From the NCBI GenBank assembly GCA_002189035.1, contig CM007992.1, forward strand, positions 3,410,001 to 3,474,000: a stretch of DNA of 64,000 bases. The letters run 5' to 3'. Under the pieces are notes generated by a model that worked only from the letters and a program-made list of their open reading frames with translations, was not told where the DNA came from and did not search any database. Source of the DNA: Utricularia gibba (Eukaryota; Streptophyta; Magnoliopsida; Lamiales; Lentibulariaceae). The position numbers were made by a program, and so were the translations under genes. Positions 12,426-26,602 of this stretch are shown piece after piece (position 1 is the stretch's first letter; each line of letters opens with the position of its first letter).

Positions 12426-14441
12426 CTACGTATGATGATGATGTCCCTTTTGCTTGTGAGCTGCTGCAGTCTGCAGCAATCTCTCGACTCCATGGGTGAA
12501 AACCTCCAACTCCCGGCGGTTCCGGCACTCGAACTCGATGACCCGACCCGTCTCCATCTTCAGCCCGAAGTAGCTGCCGCAGTCATCTCCCTCGTCCAGA
12601 AGATGGCGGCCGGGCCACGCAGGGATGCCTTTCACCAGCCCCAACACCGCATCTGAAAACGAAGAAAGGAAAGGAGATGATAATAGCTAGTCCCCCTCTC
12701 TCAGTGGGGTTTGGTAACGTCGTTTTCTGCTCTGCTTTATCGAATTTCGAAGAGGAAAGAAAGAAGGAATGAATGCACAGGCCATTGAAGAGGAAAGTGG
12801 AAGTGGAAGGGGAAGTGTAAGGCTCACGCTTTTTCTTTTTCGTCACTGTCCCTGCTATGTGTTTACTCTTCATCTTCAGCATCACCTGCAACCCATCTCA
12901 AGGTTCAATGAATAAAGACAGCTCTTTTTCTTAGAAGAAAGTCTGGTCTGGTGTAGTTATCGGAATGTAGCAGGGGAAGTAGGTGATCGGGGGGTACCTT
13001 CCACTCTTTGTTGATGTACACAGACACCATCTTCCAGTGGAGATCACCTGTACCAGTGGTTGGATTCTTATTTCTGCAATGGGAGATGGGAAGGCAAATG
13101 AAATAGTGAGAATCAGAATACCCTTTCTTGTTCTTTTCAAGAGCTCGAATCCTCTGGCAAGGAGATCGCGATCGAGGGAGTTTTCCTCTGGGGAGAGTTC
13201 GCCGCTGAAGCTGCCGTTTGAACTGCAGTTGCTGCTAACTCCTGTGGCCTTCTCCACCGGAGCGATGGCGGAGTTATTGAAAACGTCCTTCACGCTCCTT
13301 GCCTTTAAAGTGGCGGCCGCGCGCAGGGCTACGAGATTTGCGGCAGAATGATGAGGGAGTTCGATTGGAATCGAGAAAAATGGGGTGGGTTGTTGATACC
13401 AGTCGCGGCGGCGGCAGTCAAGGTCATAATGTCACCGGCGGAGCGGACGTTCACGGCGGATCGAACGACTGAAGTCAAGTGATCACGCTCTGCCCCGATC
13501 GCCTCCGCCGCCTCAACGCACTGGGCCGCCACCAATGTCGCGGCGGAAGCCAACGCCAGATCAGTTTTCGTCATCTGCTCATCTTTCCCGGGTCCCGAGT
13601 TAGCAGCGGTGGCCGCGGCGATTGCAGCAATTGCCGACGCTACTCCGGCGACGGAAACAGCAGCATGAATCTGCGCATTCTGTGTCCTCAATTCCTCTTT
13701 CTTCTTCTCCCGACGATCCTTCAACCATCTCCCAACCGTTTTACCTCCAGAAACGGAGGCCTTGTAATGGGTACCAACCGGAATATTTGTAGGCCGCTGA
13801 AAATCAGAAAGATCAAAGCTTCGGAAGGAACAAACACAGGGCTTCGATCCGGAAAGGAAATATCAGCGCTTTGATACCTTGGAGTAATCGATTCCAGACG
13901 GGGAAACTGGTGGGCTGTCAGAAAAGGAGCCGTTGAGAGGAGAACTCCTGTGTGAGAGCCGACCGGAAGTCCGGGGTGATACATCCTGCTGAACATATCG
14001 TACCCACAACAGACGACACTGTTAATTATTCTGTTTCTGCTCCACTCAAAAACCAGAGACAACAGCACTTTATTTCTCAACAGTAGCTGTTCTTCGTCCC
14101 CATTCGAAACAGACCAAATTCCCATTTTCCATTCCACACAAACCAAAGAAAGCGCCGACGAATTTACTTACAGAATGAGACATGATGCGATCCATGAGGA
14201 GCGTACAAGTGTCGGAGGAAGGGAAGGAGAGAGGGTTCTTCAGGGACTCCCCCGACACGGCGAAAATCTCTTCCTGTACGGTGTCGACTACACGGCCACC
14301 CTTTCCCTTGAGAGGAGCCACTCTGGGCGCAATAGCCTTCGGAAATTCACAGGCTGAGAGGCGGCACAAGAATTCCATCGGCTCGCATGGAGTCTCCGGC
14401 TGCCGGAAAACCTGGGAACTCTCCATCGGAGCCGAAGTCAT
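12426..14441 (-). CDS. FORKED-like / VAN3-binding protein
   Basis: The product belongs to the family with an auxin-canalisation domain (PF05703) followed by a plant pleckstrin-homology-like domain (PH_2). Members act with the ARF-GAP VAN3/SCARFACE in vesicle traffic affecting PIN localisation and leaf-vein patterning. Seven exons join in frame to 439 residues: 14441-14172, 13988-13878, 13796-13400, 13328-13122, 13047-12998, 12885-12828 and 12652-12426. Landmarks in order are [50 protein letters not shown], an alanine-rich helix, then [37 protein letters not shown] and [19 protein letters not shown]. The second exon has a tandem CAGCAG acceptor, so one glutamine may be optional. The C-terminus ends in a histidine run. 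The family is confident; the exact paralogue is not. Confidence 0.92.
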
Positions 14442-14639
14442 TCTGGGAAGAAGAATAAACTCCAGTAAACAAAAACGGCCTATTGGAAACTGGAAATCAG
14501 TTCAATGTTTATAGAAAGAAGGAGCGCAGATACCGAGACAGGGGCCCAAGAAGAGGAAGCCGTCAATTCCCATCGGCCTGCGCAGTGCCACTCAACTCCA
14601 GAGCAGATAGCTTTCTTTCTATTCTCTCACTAAAACTTT

Positions 14640-15276
14640 TTAAGGTTTTTTTGTAAATTAAATAAATATTATTCATTCACGTGCATTTTCTTAATTATAT
14701 AATAATATTTTACATAAAGATAATTCTTTATCTAAATACAAGTAATTTAAATAAGTAGTTAGTTAACTTATATTTTTAATTTTAAAAATGAAATAATAAT
14801 TGAAAAATATTAAGATGTGCATCTATGGCTAGTGATTTTTAAGCTTTTTTACGAATGAAATAAATGGATATTATTATTTAAAAGTGGGGATTTTTGGTGG
14901 GTAGTGTGGGGCACCCGTGGGTAGGTGGGTCCCCAAAATTCCACCAATAGGACCACGCCATTTGTGATTCCATCCAACGTAGTTCCAATTCCCAATCCTC
15001 ACGTTCAAATAATAATAATTATAAAGAATTCTTACCTACCTTCAATAATTTTTTTAAGAAAAAAATATAATTTTAAATGGGCCGACATTTAGGCTCATAT
15101 CATGTTAAATGGGTGGTTTCATTAAGGTTGGATGGCCCAATGGATATGTGATAGGCCCGGCCCGATAATAATATATATATATATTTTGATTAGGGTTTCG
15201 AAGGGCGTGCTCCTTGGTGCTCCCGGCAGTGGTTTTCGCCGTCGCTAGCATTCCCAAGGATCGCTGCTCCGCCGCG
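14640..15276 (+). promoter_or_regulatory. Spacer and ribosomal-protein promoter
   Basis: The first 400 bp are AT-rich spacer. The last 200 bp look like a plant ribosomal-protein promoter: site II motifs (TGGGCC at 15078-15083, GGCCCA at 15134-15139 and a further AGGCCCGGCCC near 15153), a TA-rich TATA-like run at about 15166-15186, and a telo-box TTAGGGTTT at 15190-15198. This combination is typical of co-regulated translation genes. Confidence 0.75.
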
Positions 15277-16733
<1,457 letters not shown>

Positions 16734-17015
16734 ACGAGCAGCATGCGCGTTCCTCTCATCAGTGTCTTTGAAAGTTTCATTTTTGATATGTTATTCCTTC
16801 TTTGTGGACGAAAACGACTTTCTTAAGAAGTTCCTTTGCTGATATATCTAAATTTTTTGCACGGTGGCATTTCAAAGATCGAATCCGGAGTGTAAATCCT
16901 TTATTCCCACAAGTTTCTGTTATTCCTTCAGGCCTCCAGCATATTTTACATACCGACGGTAACAAGATCTCTTCCCGGCAAGAAAGAATGGCTTCTATTT
17001 GAAAATCAGATGGTT

Positions 17016-20000
17016 TCATTCGTCGTAGGTGAGTGAAGGGAATGATGGTATGGACTGAAGTATCAACTTTCTACTGCTTCTTAGGCCTGTAATGATATTT
17101 GGAGAAGAAACCCTCTTCCCATTGGGAGACGAAGACTTCACGACGCAGTTAGTAGATGATAAAATCCCCTGGAGAAATCCGGGCGTTTCATGGTCTTCCA
17201 TGACCGTCTCCAAATGGTGACGGAACTTGGCCGGTGGTTGTGGGTGGAAGCTCTGCTTATCAAACATCATTCCTACACGTGGAAATGATGATGCTACTCT
17301 AGCAGACTTGGGCTTAGAAGAATACTGCTGCTGAAGTAATTGCCTGACAGAGAACAGAAAAGAGTTCTATGTTAGTTGCTGAAGTAAAGAAAATGATGCT
17401 TTTGAGTTCTGAATGGTTTTACCTTCCAACAGGAAGAAGTGTTGCAGGGATACAAGAATCATTCTCAAGTAATATCTTGTGGGAATTTTTATCTAGCATG
17501 CTGGTCATGTTGACTCTATCCGCTTCATCTATCTCCTCAGGTTCGATGCCTGTGACAAGAGATCGATTGCATACGGATTCTGCACTCAAGTCAAAAAAAC
17601 AAGAGGTAAATCCCACCATCCTTCCGTCCAAATGCGTTCTTGCAACCTTCACATCTACAGTTGATGGAGCAGCCGACACCACCCTTCAAGAGAGCCAGCC
17701 AAAGTGCTTCAGTCAGTTTGCAAGCTAAAGAGGAGGTAACAGAAGGAAGGAAACCTGATAGCATTCACAGTATTTCTTCAGGCAACCAGATCTTTTGCAG
17801 TTGCATCCACGTTTGTGTCGAGCAGAAGCTGGTGTCTCGGTGGAGTCATCCTGTTAGAGGGAAGCAAATGAAACACGGTGAACGCAGGAATCACAAGAAA
17901 CTGAAAGGAGGGAGAAATCCCCAAAAAAAGTCAGCCTCTGACCCCTGTTTCTGCTAACGGATTCGTTCCCCGAATCACTTTGGGAGCAAAAGCAAGAGGA
18001 TTTCTGGATTCTATCTGCTTTCGAGTCTCAAGGACCTTATGCTCATTTACAGGCTTGTTGAAGCAATCTATGCAGGCACATTGATCTACACAGTACACAC
18101 CTGCCGCAAAGCACTCGCAATAGCTGGATACAACAGACAGACTTATCATATGCATCATCAGCAGCTGGCAGTATGAATGACAAATGCTTACAGCTTGAGG
18201 CATTTTGATTTCTTGCAGTTACACCGCCTGCAACCTTCAGCATTCCCAGATGCTTCTGCTCGACGTCTTAATCCCGGAAACAGATTAGAAACGTCTACAA
18301 TGAGAACTCAATCATGCAGCGCAAGCACACCACAAGTACAAATGATACCTCTTCTTCTTTGGACTACTGTGATTCATGCCTTCAATCTCCATATGTGCAG
18401 ATGTCTGGTAGGGATCTTCCAATGGAACAATTATATTCTCCCCTTCCTCGTCTAAGCTGGCAGACAGCATGTTATTAAGCAGCACTTCACTGCTGGGTGA
18501 AAAATGGAAATTAACTGATGAGTTGGGTCCTATGAGAAGTCGACCAGGAGTTGACAAATCATGGCTAAGGCTAACTCCAGGAGTAGTCGCAAGAGCATTT
18601 AGGTGCAACCCGATTGCTGGTAAGACATGGGATGATGGACTATTTCCAGGCTTCATGTGAAGCAGATTCTGATCATTGGAGAATGCAGAGGTTTCAGACT
18701 GTAACATCAAGGAGGAATCAGAGCCAGAAGGCTGTTGCATATGCTTCCTCAGTGTACACCCCACCTCAAATACCAGACAGCGCCGTCTAGTACCTCGGTA
18801 TATTCCAGATGGGTTCTACAAAAAAGCGAGTAAAATCACAGGTAAATATCACTTTCCAGACAGAAGGTCTTAAGCTTGTGATTGTAATGTATGAGTGTAG
18901 AAAATGTTGCATCAAGATCCACCTCTTCACCAAAACGATTTAGTGATGTATCAACTTCCATTTCAGGAACCTCAGCAGTCTGCATTCCTTCTCCAGGTCC
19001 TGGTTGAGAAGACAAATGCTGTTGTTCATTTGGTACATCTTCACAGAAGGATTGAATGCCATGCACCCCATTTTGATTACTTGGACAGATTTTTTCATTG
19101 CAGGAAGCCTTGTCATTTGGCGATTCGAAAATCAAGGCCTCATTGAAGTCCTCCCATTCATAGGACATGACGTGTGTATTTTGATCAGCAAGGCTTTTCC
19201 CCTTCTTATCCACTTCACTCTCACACACAACCTCCTGAGAAGAAGAATCTGGCATCATGTAAAAAGGTCTTCGGAATTGCATTCGTAATCCAGCATGTTC
19301 TTACATGATGAATAGGGCTGGAGTTGGGAAACTCCCCCCGGAAAACCGCAAGCAGTGGAGAGATGTCTCAACAGCCAACTCTCCATCAGATTCACTGGAC
19401 TTGATGGTTCCTTCTTGTTCGTCAAGTTCCTTGGCGGTGTTCACCTGACTTCCTTCAACTGTAATCCCGCTATCAGAAGCAAATTCTGGTGTTGATGGAT
19501 CCTGGAGCTGATGCCTACACGAGAAAGAAAAAGCACTTACACTACATTGCTGGAAGTTGATACCAGCAACTCCCTTCTTTATAAAAGTTGAAAGGCTACC
19601 TCTGAAGGGCTCGAAATGAGCTGACATGTGGTGAAGTGAAAACTGAAGGAAGCGATGAAAAACTGAGGGGAATCATCATGTGCGAAAGGTGATTGCATTT
19701 CAGTGGCTTGATAGGAGAAAGATCATTGATAAAGCTAAACACAGGTGAATCCTGCACAATGCACAGAGGAAATACTCATTGGCAGAGCACAGGGAGAAGA
19801 AGCTAGATCCACATATAATGAATGAACCCCAGATTTTTGCTTTTCTGACAGCAGAAGATGAACTGCAAACAGGGTTATTAGATATATATCTCAACCAGAC
19901 AAAGCTCCTTCAAATGAAGCATGGCAGGAGCATAAACATATCAGACTTGGACATACATCAACAGATTCAACATCAGTCATATCAGAACAAAGCCAAGAGC

Positions 20001-20186
20001 AGCTATGCAGACTTGGGCAACCAAAATCCAAATGAAATGAAGCCATTTTCTATGAATTATCAAGAACCCACAGGAAAAAAAAAAAATCACACTTTATCCG
20101 CAGACCTCAAATTTGGAAACAGATGCAGCGATCTGATTGTTTTTTCTCCTGTCTGGAGTATCCATCCCCTTTTCCTCACCGCTCAT
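17016..20186 (-). CDS. TSO1-like CXC-domain (CPP) regulator
   Basis: This is a cysteine-rich-polycomb-like (CPP, tesmin/TSO1) DNA-binding protein; plant members control cell division and floral organ and meristem development. Proposed exons: 20186-20106, 19751-19600, 19514-19305, 19217-18923, 18815-18349, 18266-18192, 18123-17943, 17850-17755, 17683-17617, 17579-17423 and 17343-17016, about 702 residues. Exon 1 ends SKFE and exon 2 starts [16 protein letters not shown], the family's N-terminal motif. Exon 5 carries [11 protein letters not shown]. The two CXC repeats are [19 protein letters not shown] and [18 protein letters not shown], separated by a linker containing NPLAFAPK. The exon 3 to 4 junction is not secure: an in-frame TAA at about 19300-19302 must be removed by splicing, and the exon 4 acceptor is weak. 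The exon 4 donor (GAG/GTGGAT) is chosen by phase. Confidence 0.88.
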
Positions 20187-20639
20187 TGTCTCAGAGCAAT
20201 TCCTCCTCCTCCACAAGCCTCAATCTGAAGGTTCAAGAAGAAGAAGCGGGAAACGAAGTAGTGAGCAAGAGTGCATATGAGTTAAAGCATCCACATCTTC
20301 TTCTTTTCCACCTCCTGACAAAAGAAAAAGACCCCACAGGAAACAAAAGAACAATGACCCGTTTTGCATGTGCCGATCTCGTCGCGAAATGCGAATCAAA
20401 GGCAACCTTCCAAATGGTCTCCGGAGAGCAGGACTCCAGAATAGAATCAGATGCAACGAAACGCCGTACAATGTGCAATCATTCAACCACTGTAAAAATC
20501 AGTCTCCCACCCAACTCAACTGCCAGCGCCCTAAACTGTAATCAGAAGCTCTTTTACACCATACCACGAATCCCATCCCCATGACGTAAAAGCATGCAAT
20601 CCCAGTCACAGGAACACACTTCCCATGGCTCGGATTCGC

Positions 20640-22026
20640 ACCATTCAGCTAAAGTTTGCATCTTCGACAAAGCTTCCGATGATCGGATATTTCTATTGGG
20701 TGCGTCATTAATACCGAGATTACCAATTAATTGTAATCAATTTTGTAATTAAGGCTCATGTTTAATTCCGTTTATATGCAATTAATTCTCCAATATCAGG
20801 TGCTAACCCGACGCTTGATGCACTAATTATTGTCCTAATTAAAATTAAGTAAATAATATAATAAAATGAATTCAAAAATGTTGGAATATGACAAAAGGAA
20901 TTATTTAATTAATTAATCATTATTATTAAAAAAATTTACTGCGACAGTCGACGGTAAATATGTATATATATCCATGGGTGCCAGTGCAGTCTTCGTCGCC
21001 GCAACGACGTCGTAATGATGACGCTATAACTCTACTCCCAATTATTGGATGCGTTGGGTGGCAAAGTTATTATTACTATTATTTTTTGAGAATCAAATAT
21101 TTTTGTTTATTTTTTTATAGTTAAAATTGATAAAATTTAAATAACATCTATTTTATATAATTTTTAAAAATATTTAATGTATTATATTTTTATTTATATT
21201 AATTTAAATCATTAACTATATTAATTCTTCATATTATATATTGATAACTTACAAATTATATTATTCATTAATTTTTGTAATTAACATTCATCTTAAATGA
21301 AAATATGTATTCTGTTTTTTAATATTTATTTCAGATTATGTAAAATAAAATTAATTTTAAAATTTTATAAAAAGATTCAATTTTATGTAAAATTATATTG
21401 TAGATTTTAATATATTAAATTAGTATAGTAAAGGTTAAATTACTGTACAGTTTAATATAATAATATAAACGTATTTTTGAAGTATATAAAAAATAATTAA
21501 TATAATTTTTTAATTAATATTTTATTTAATCATTAAAACAAAGATTCAATAAATTTAATAATTTCTAATAATTTTTGAAGTTAATCTAGAATATGAACTT
21601 CTAATTTTATCATAGAAAAGGATAAGATTGGAATCTATAGTAATGAAATAGAATCAATTGAAAAAATTTAGAATCCAAAATGTGTTGATGTACAGAAATT
21701 TACTACGGTGAATGGTAAAAAAGAATAAGAAAAATATTAACCTTTTCGTATTGGGCCTTCGTATGGGGTAATTTATCCAACACTGAGGTTAAGGTTATCT
21801 TACTAATGGGCCTTCATTTTGAAGATGGGCTCAGTTCAGCCCAAAATGAACCTCGAAAGCGCATCTGAAGCTTTTGTAAAACGCTTTTTATGGCGTTCGT
21901 GTTCGCCAAGGCAGAGCCAGTTTGTATCCCCACGGCGTAGTAGGAAGAGCGGAAATTGTGGACTGATTGCGAGGCCAAACAGGAAGGAAACTGCTAGATC
22001 TCTGAGACTAGCTGTTTACTGGCGAA
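20640..22026. other. AT-rich spacer and proteasome-gene promoter
   Basis: AT-rich DNA without a recognisable gene separates the divergent CXC and proteasome genes. GGGCC-type motifs (TTGGGCCTTCG near 21755 and ATGGGCCTTCA near 21806) lie just upstream of the proteasome gene and could act as site II-like elements. An open frame at 21819-22079 covers the proteasome leader in another frame and is not thought to be real. Confidence 0.55.
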
Positions 22027-23583
22027 ATGGAGTCTGTTTTCGGGTTTGTTTGCAAGGATTTTGCGGTAGTGGTGGCTGACGCTTCCTCCGTTCATAGTAT
22101 TCTGGTTCACAAGACGAATGAGGATAAAATCATGCATCTGGATTCGCATAAACTTCTGGGTGCATCTGGAGAGACCGGCGATCGGTGAGTCGTTTCGTCT
22201 CAATTTTCTTAATTGATTGCTTTCCCTAGTTTTGGGCTTCAAGAACGTGGCTTTGGATTGTTTGGATACGAGGGCTCTTTCGTTTAACTGAATTTATTAC
22301 GCACTTCGTTGTTGGGTTTTTGGTTGGGTAACCAAGACGTTGGTACTTAAACGCGGGATTGATTCTCAGAACTCGTTCTCAATTTTGCATTTTCTGGTGT
22401 TTACTTTATCAATTATGAGGTCGTGTTGGAGCTTTTACTGATACTAGATTTTCATAAAGACTAGGTTATCATAACGTAAGAGTGCTATCGGAGACCCCCC
22501 CCCCCCCTGCCTTTCAATAGCGTTAGTTCAACATAGGGACAAACAGTTTGCAAGCTTCCACCTTTTGATGACTCACAAAATCTGTTAGATAATCTTTTGT
22601 TTATGCCAAACTAGTAGGTGGTCCAAGATGACGATATGTGATATGCCTGAGAAAGTTTATGTGATACAAATAGAGGTGGGATGATGTACATGGGTTCGAT
22701 GTTAGGAAGTAAATTTGTGTACAGTTCTAATCTAGAAAATCGATAAACCCTTGTTGAGCAGAAACTACTCTTGTTTTTTCATTTCTAATGCATTTCCATG
22801 GAAATGTATAACAGGGCCCAGTTTACTGAGTTCATACAGAAGAATGTTGCCTTGTATCAGTTCCGTAATGGGATACCATTGACAACTGCAGCTGCTGCGA
22901 ATTTCACTAGGGGCGAGCTTGCCACAGCCTTGAGAAAGGTAAATCAATTTACATTATCCACTTTTTTGGCTGAAAGGCTGGATCTCAGCACTTCAATTTA
23001 AATGTTTGGTTAAATTTATACATAAGAGAGCAGTGTGTTTTTGTCTCATGGGAGTTCATTTATACGTGAAGATTATTTTTTTTGTAATGAGAATAATTGA
23101 TTTTTTTTTTTTTGCACCGATGACTCTGGTATTATCAGCTTACATACACTGGTCTATGACATGCTATTTACTGCTTGCTGAATATTTGTGCATTTTCTTG
23201 AATGGAAGTATGCTGATGAATAAAAACGCTGACCTTTTTTGTTTCAGAATCCATACATGGTGAATATCATTCTAGCAGGCTATGATAAAAACACTGGCCC
23301 GTCTCTTTACTTCATCGACTACATAGCTTCACTTCACAAGCTTGACAGGGCTGCATTTGGCTATGGATCCTACTTTGCACTCTCCATGATGGATAGGTAT
23401 CACCGTCTGGACATGACTCTTGAGGAAGCAATTGAGTTGGCAGATAAGTGCATCTTTGAAATACGCAAGAGGCTTGTTGTCGGCCCCCCTAACTTTCTGA
23501 TCAAAATCGTCGACAAGGATGGGGCGAGGTTACATTCTTGGAGAATGTCTATCGAGGAAAGCCATGCCACTCCAGTGAACTGA
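22027..23583 (+). CDS. PBD1: 20S proteasome subunit beta type-2 (PBD)
   Basis: The product is the non-catalytic beta-4 position subunit of the 20S proteasome core, called beta type-2 or PBD in plants. Three exons join in frame to 205 residues, the family length: 22027-22184, 22815-22938 and 23248-23583. The start MESVFGFVCKDFAVVVAD matches the family and lacks a cleavable propeptide with a catalytic threonine. Other landmarks are KLLGASGETGDR, AQFTEFIQKNVALYQFRNG, NIILAGYDKNTGPSLYFID and LDRAAFGYGSYFALSMMDR. Intron 1 is long (630 bp) and contains a 14-base C run near 22494-22507. No defects were seen. The paralogue number is uncertain. Confidence 0.95.
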
Positions 23584-23982
23584 ATGTATCACCTGTTTTT
23601 CTTTATCTCCAGGAATCAAACTCTTCCTATCACAAACTCTAGGCTTTTACATCTCCCCTCTTGTTTGTTCAATGATGCACCATCAGAATGCAACACAGAC
23701 TTCCTGTTTTGTTATTGTTATTACTGACTCTCAGTTGTTTCTAGCTTATGATACGGCGTATGCATAAAATGTAACTGCCCTTGGACAATCCTCTGGCCTT
23801 ATTGGATGGATTAAACTAAGATCTGTTTCAGAACAGGTGCCTTTGGCAAAGTGCAGTTACGTGGAAGATAAAGCTCTGTTGAGTTTCTAAGTCAAATTGC
23901 TCTACACCAGATGGGAAGGCCCCCACTCTCCCTACGATACACCTTGAACATTATGAGGAAGTTGTTCAACCACTTCCCTTAG

Positions 23983-23990
23983 TATATATA
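23983..23990 (+). promoter_or_regulatory. TATA box of the lipid-transfer-like gene
   Basis: TATATATA lies 55 bp upstream of the start codon, implying a very short 5' leader. This places the promoter in the 460-bp gap after the proteasome stop codon. Confidence 0.6.
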
Positions 23991-24044
23991 TCTTCAGTTT
24001 GTCATCACACCTTTGAACTTCACATTTCCCTCACAGATATCACA

Positions 24045-24565
24045 ATGCAGATCACACAAAGACTGCTAACATCAGTGCTCCTGGCCATCCTTCTTGCCGG
24101 GGCGGTCCGATCGGATTATTGCGACGACGAGATCCGGATCATATCACAATGCCTGAGCTCAGTAACCTTGGGGCCAGCATACAGCTGCTGCAACCAGCTC
24201 AGTGCAATTCTCGGCACCCGCCCACAGTGTCTCTGCAGATGGAATGCTCAGAACCAAGCTCAGGTCCAGGCCTTGGCTACTGCCTGCAGCTTCCAAACTC
24301 CTGATCTGAGGTTTTGCATCGGTAAGCATCCATCCCTCTTTTTATTACACCAAACTGATGAGATCATATCCCTGAAAAAGCTTCCATGATGCTGCAATGG
24401 CAGCTGCTTCCGGGACTGTTCCTGTTAACTTGGGCATCTCCACCATGCTCACCCTCGCTGTATTAGGAATACGTGAGTTTTTCCGACCCTTTTCTCGTCC
24501 CTTCAGACCAACAGGAATGGATTCTTCCCCTTGTAATGACACGATCTCCTTCTGCAGGCTTCTAG
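24045..24565 (+). CDS. Small lipid-transfer-like 8-cysteine protein
   Basis: This is a secreted protein of the LTP/2S-albumin/protease-inhibitor superfamily, which binds lipids or acts in the cell wall and surface. A signal peptide covers about residues 1-23 (leucine- and alanine-rich, ending AVRS). The cysteine order is C, C, CC, CxC, C, C: DYC, SQC, SCC, QCLC, ACSF and FC. Three exons join in frame to 117 residues: 24045-24321, 24404-24472 and 24558-24565. The second exon adds a short hydrophobic tail (VNLGISTMLTLAVLGI) and the last exon only two residues and the stop. The tail could be a weak GPI-attachment signal, as in LTPG proteins, but the protein is shorter than typical LTPGs. If the second exon is skipped or differs, a soluble DIR1-like protein results. 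The family is confident; the subtype is not. Confidence 0.8.
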
Positions 24566-24619
24566 AAGAGAGAGGCTCCCTTGCTCCAAGTCGTCCGGTT
24601 CACCATCCTCTGCTAATAA

Positions 24620-25318
24620 GTTCACTTGCCTGCTAGTCTCCATGGCAGGCTACCGGAGTTTGAACAAATTTGTATGCATTTTACTTTTTCTTTTATTTAA
24701 TTAATAGTATTTACAAAAAAATCCACATCAAATTTAAGAATATTTAATACATATTTTATGGAAAAAAAGAGGATTTTGTCAACTGTTGATATTATTTATT
24801 ATTAATGATAAATATTATTGTATTTTTATTTTTAATCCATTTAGATGTAAGAAATTGTTTGATAAAATAATTTATTAATCACGTATTTAAATTATTCATA
24901 TTAGATAAACGTATGTTATATGGTTAAATTACAAGCGTAATTTATGCACATATTTTACAAATATGTGTTCAAAACTATGTTATGTTCGGTAAATGTATTT
25001 AAAATATATAATAAAAATTAAAAACTCGTATAGATGACTAGTTTTAAAAAAATACAAGGAAATGAATTATTGAAATATTTAAAAAACTATTATTAAAACA
25101 TATTTTTTTCAAATTAATTGATTCGCAATATCTATGTATTTTACATAAATGAGATTTATAATATTTTTTGAATATATGATATTAAAATGGATTCGGGTTC
25201 GGGCACGGGTATATATATGTACACGGATCCAGTGCATCAATTCGGGCCGTTGAGGTTGTGAATTCAAATTTCGAAAACCATTTCATGGTTTTGGAGGAAA
25301 AAACCAGTCGCACCGGAG
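24620..25318. other. AT-rich spacer
   Basis: Very AT-rich DNA with no recognisable gene or repeat. A TA-rich run near 25210-25217 (GGGTATATATATGTAC) could be the TATA box of the following gene, about 100 bp upstream of its start codon. Confidence 0.5.
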
Positions 25319-26602
25319 ATGAATCCCAGGAAAGGGAGTAAATTCGTTGGGGAGGCCGCTAAAGATCTGATCTTGACGCCCAATTCTTCCTTGAGATCAA
25401 CATCTACGGTGGAGAGTGATCGATCAGAGAGTTCTTATTTCCCCGGATGCAGAAAAGACGCGAATTGCAGCTGCGAGATCTGCATCGCCAGCATCAATGC
25501 CACTCTTGATTTGATGCCCCAAAGCTTTCAAAGAAGCTCGCTGACGAAGCTTTCAAGTTCCAGGTTCGCGAGGCAAAGAACCCCTGTTTCTTTCCCTGCT
25601 TCTCCTCAAGTTTCTACTGCGGAATCGAGTCCTCAGTCTAAGCTGAAAAGCGACTCGTCTCCGGTTCTAGGGTCTTCTGGAAGTTGTAGACTTGAGGATG
25701 AGGAGAAGATAACTGACAAGGGCTCGAGTCGTTGGTGGTGTTTTAGGAGGCTCGTGCTTGTGTTAACATTGGTTATGGTGTTGGAGTACGGTGTATCTCT
25801 CATGGTTTCTGGGGTTCTAAGGGGAAAACTGTCTCCAGATGTTGTGAAGGATTTAGGTGAGACAGCCCATCAATTCGACAGTGTGAATGAGAAATTTCGC
25901 TTTTTGAAGAACGCATTGGAGAAGAAAACAGAGAGCAGAGCTTCCAACTGCGGATATGATGAATCAAAATGGAAAATCGCTCAGGTTCATCATCTCTAAC
26001 AATTCATACAGCTCGTTTCTGCTTCATCTGAAAGAACATGATTAAGTGCATCCGTCGATAGCTTTCCTGAGCCTGTTGCCAATCTTTTAGGATGCCCTGC
26101 TGCTGAATTCGCGGTGTCTGCTGTACCAGTCCGTCGCCGAGGAGGTAAGCATCTGGGGTTGGCCGCAGCAAGTGAATGGACTCCTCAATGCTCAGTTCTC
26201 TTCACGCTCGCTCACTGTTCTCTCTGGAAGCATCAAAGAGGCAAGTCCAAAATCGTAACATGCTTAGTTGAACTCAGCAGCATACAATTAATTGATTCCC
26301 ATCTCTCGATGCAGTGGTCGCACCGGGATGCCGATTATCTGGTCAGAATGGCCAACAATACATGGGTGAAACAGCGATGGAGCTCCTCCATTGTACAGTT
26401 GAATCCAAACACATGGATTCTTGAGTACAGAAGGAGCTTCCTGATGGAAAATCCAAAGCTGGTTTCATCTCTAGCTGAGTTCCTGAAGTTCAGAATCGCA
26501 AGGAACTTCCAAAGGATGAAACAAGAATTCTGGCTGCCTACCTGTATTGCAAGCCACAGTTCTTACACTGGAACAAGGAACAGTGCTGTTGTTCCTACAT
26601 GA
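25319..26602 (+). CDS. ERG2/sigma-1-receptor-like membrane protein
   Basis: I recall this plant family annotated as ERG2/sigma-1-receptor-like or C-8 sterol isomerase-like; that functional label is weak. Three exons join in frame to 367 residues: 25319-25984, 26091-26240 and 26315-26602. The N-terminal half is serine-rich, with a conserved cysteine cluster CRKDANCSCEICIASINATL at about residues 42-61. One hydrophobic segment (LVLVLTLVMVLEYGVSLMV) near residues 145-165 is a probable membrane anchor, preceded by basic residues. The C-terminal part contains ANNTWVKQRWSSSIVQLN and NTWILEYRR. The second intron uses a GC donor (AAAGAG/GCAAGT) and a normal AG acceptor; reading through it would hit a stop within a few codons. 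A GC-AG intron is therefore required. Confidence 0.8.

Noticed and set aside
18841-18850. A donor near the end of the fourth TSO1-like exon (GAAA/GTGATA)
   Set aside because: It would leave an intron of only about 37 bases and the wrong phase, so the upstream GAG/GTGGAT donor was preferred.
22494-22507. A 14-base C run in the proteasome intron
   Set aside because: It is a plain homopolymer; the flanking splice sites and exons are normal.
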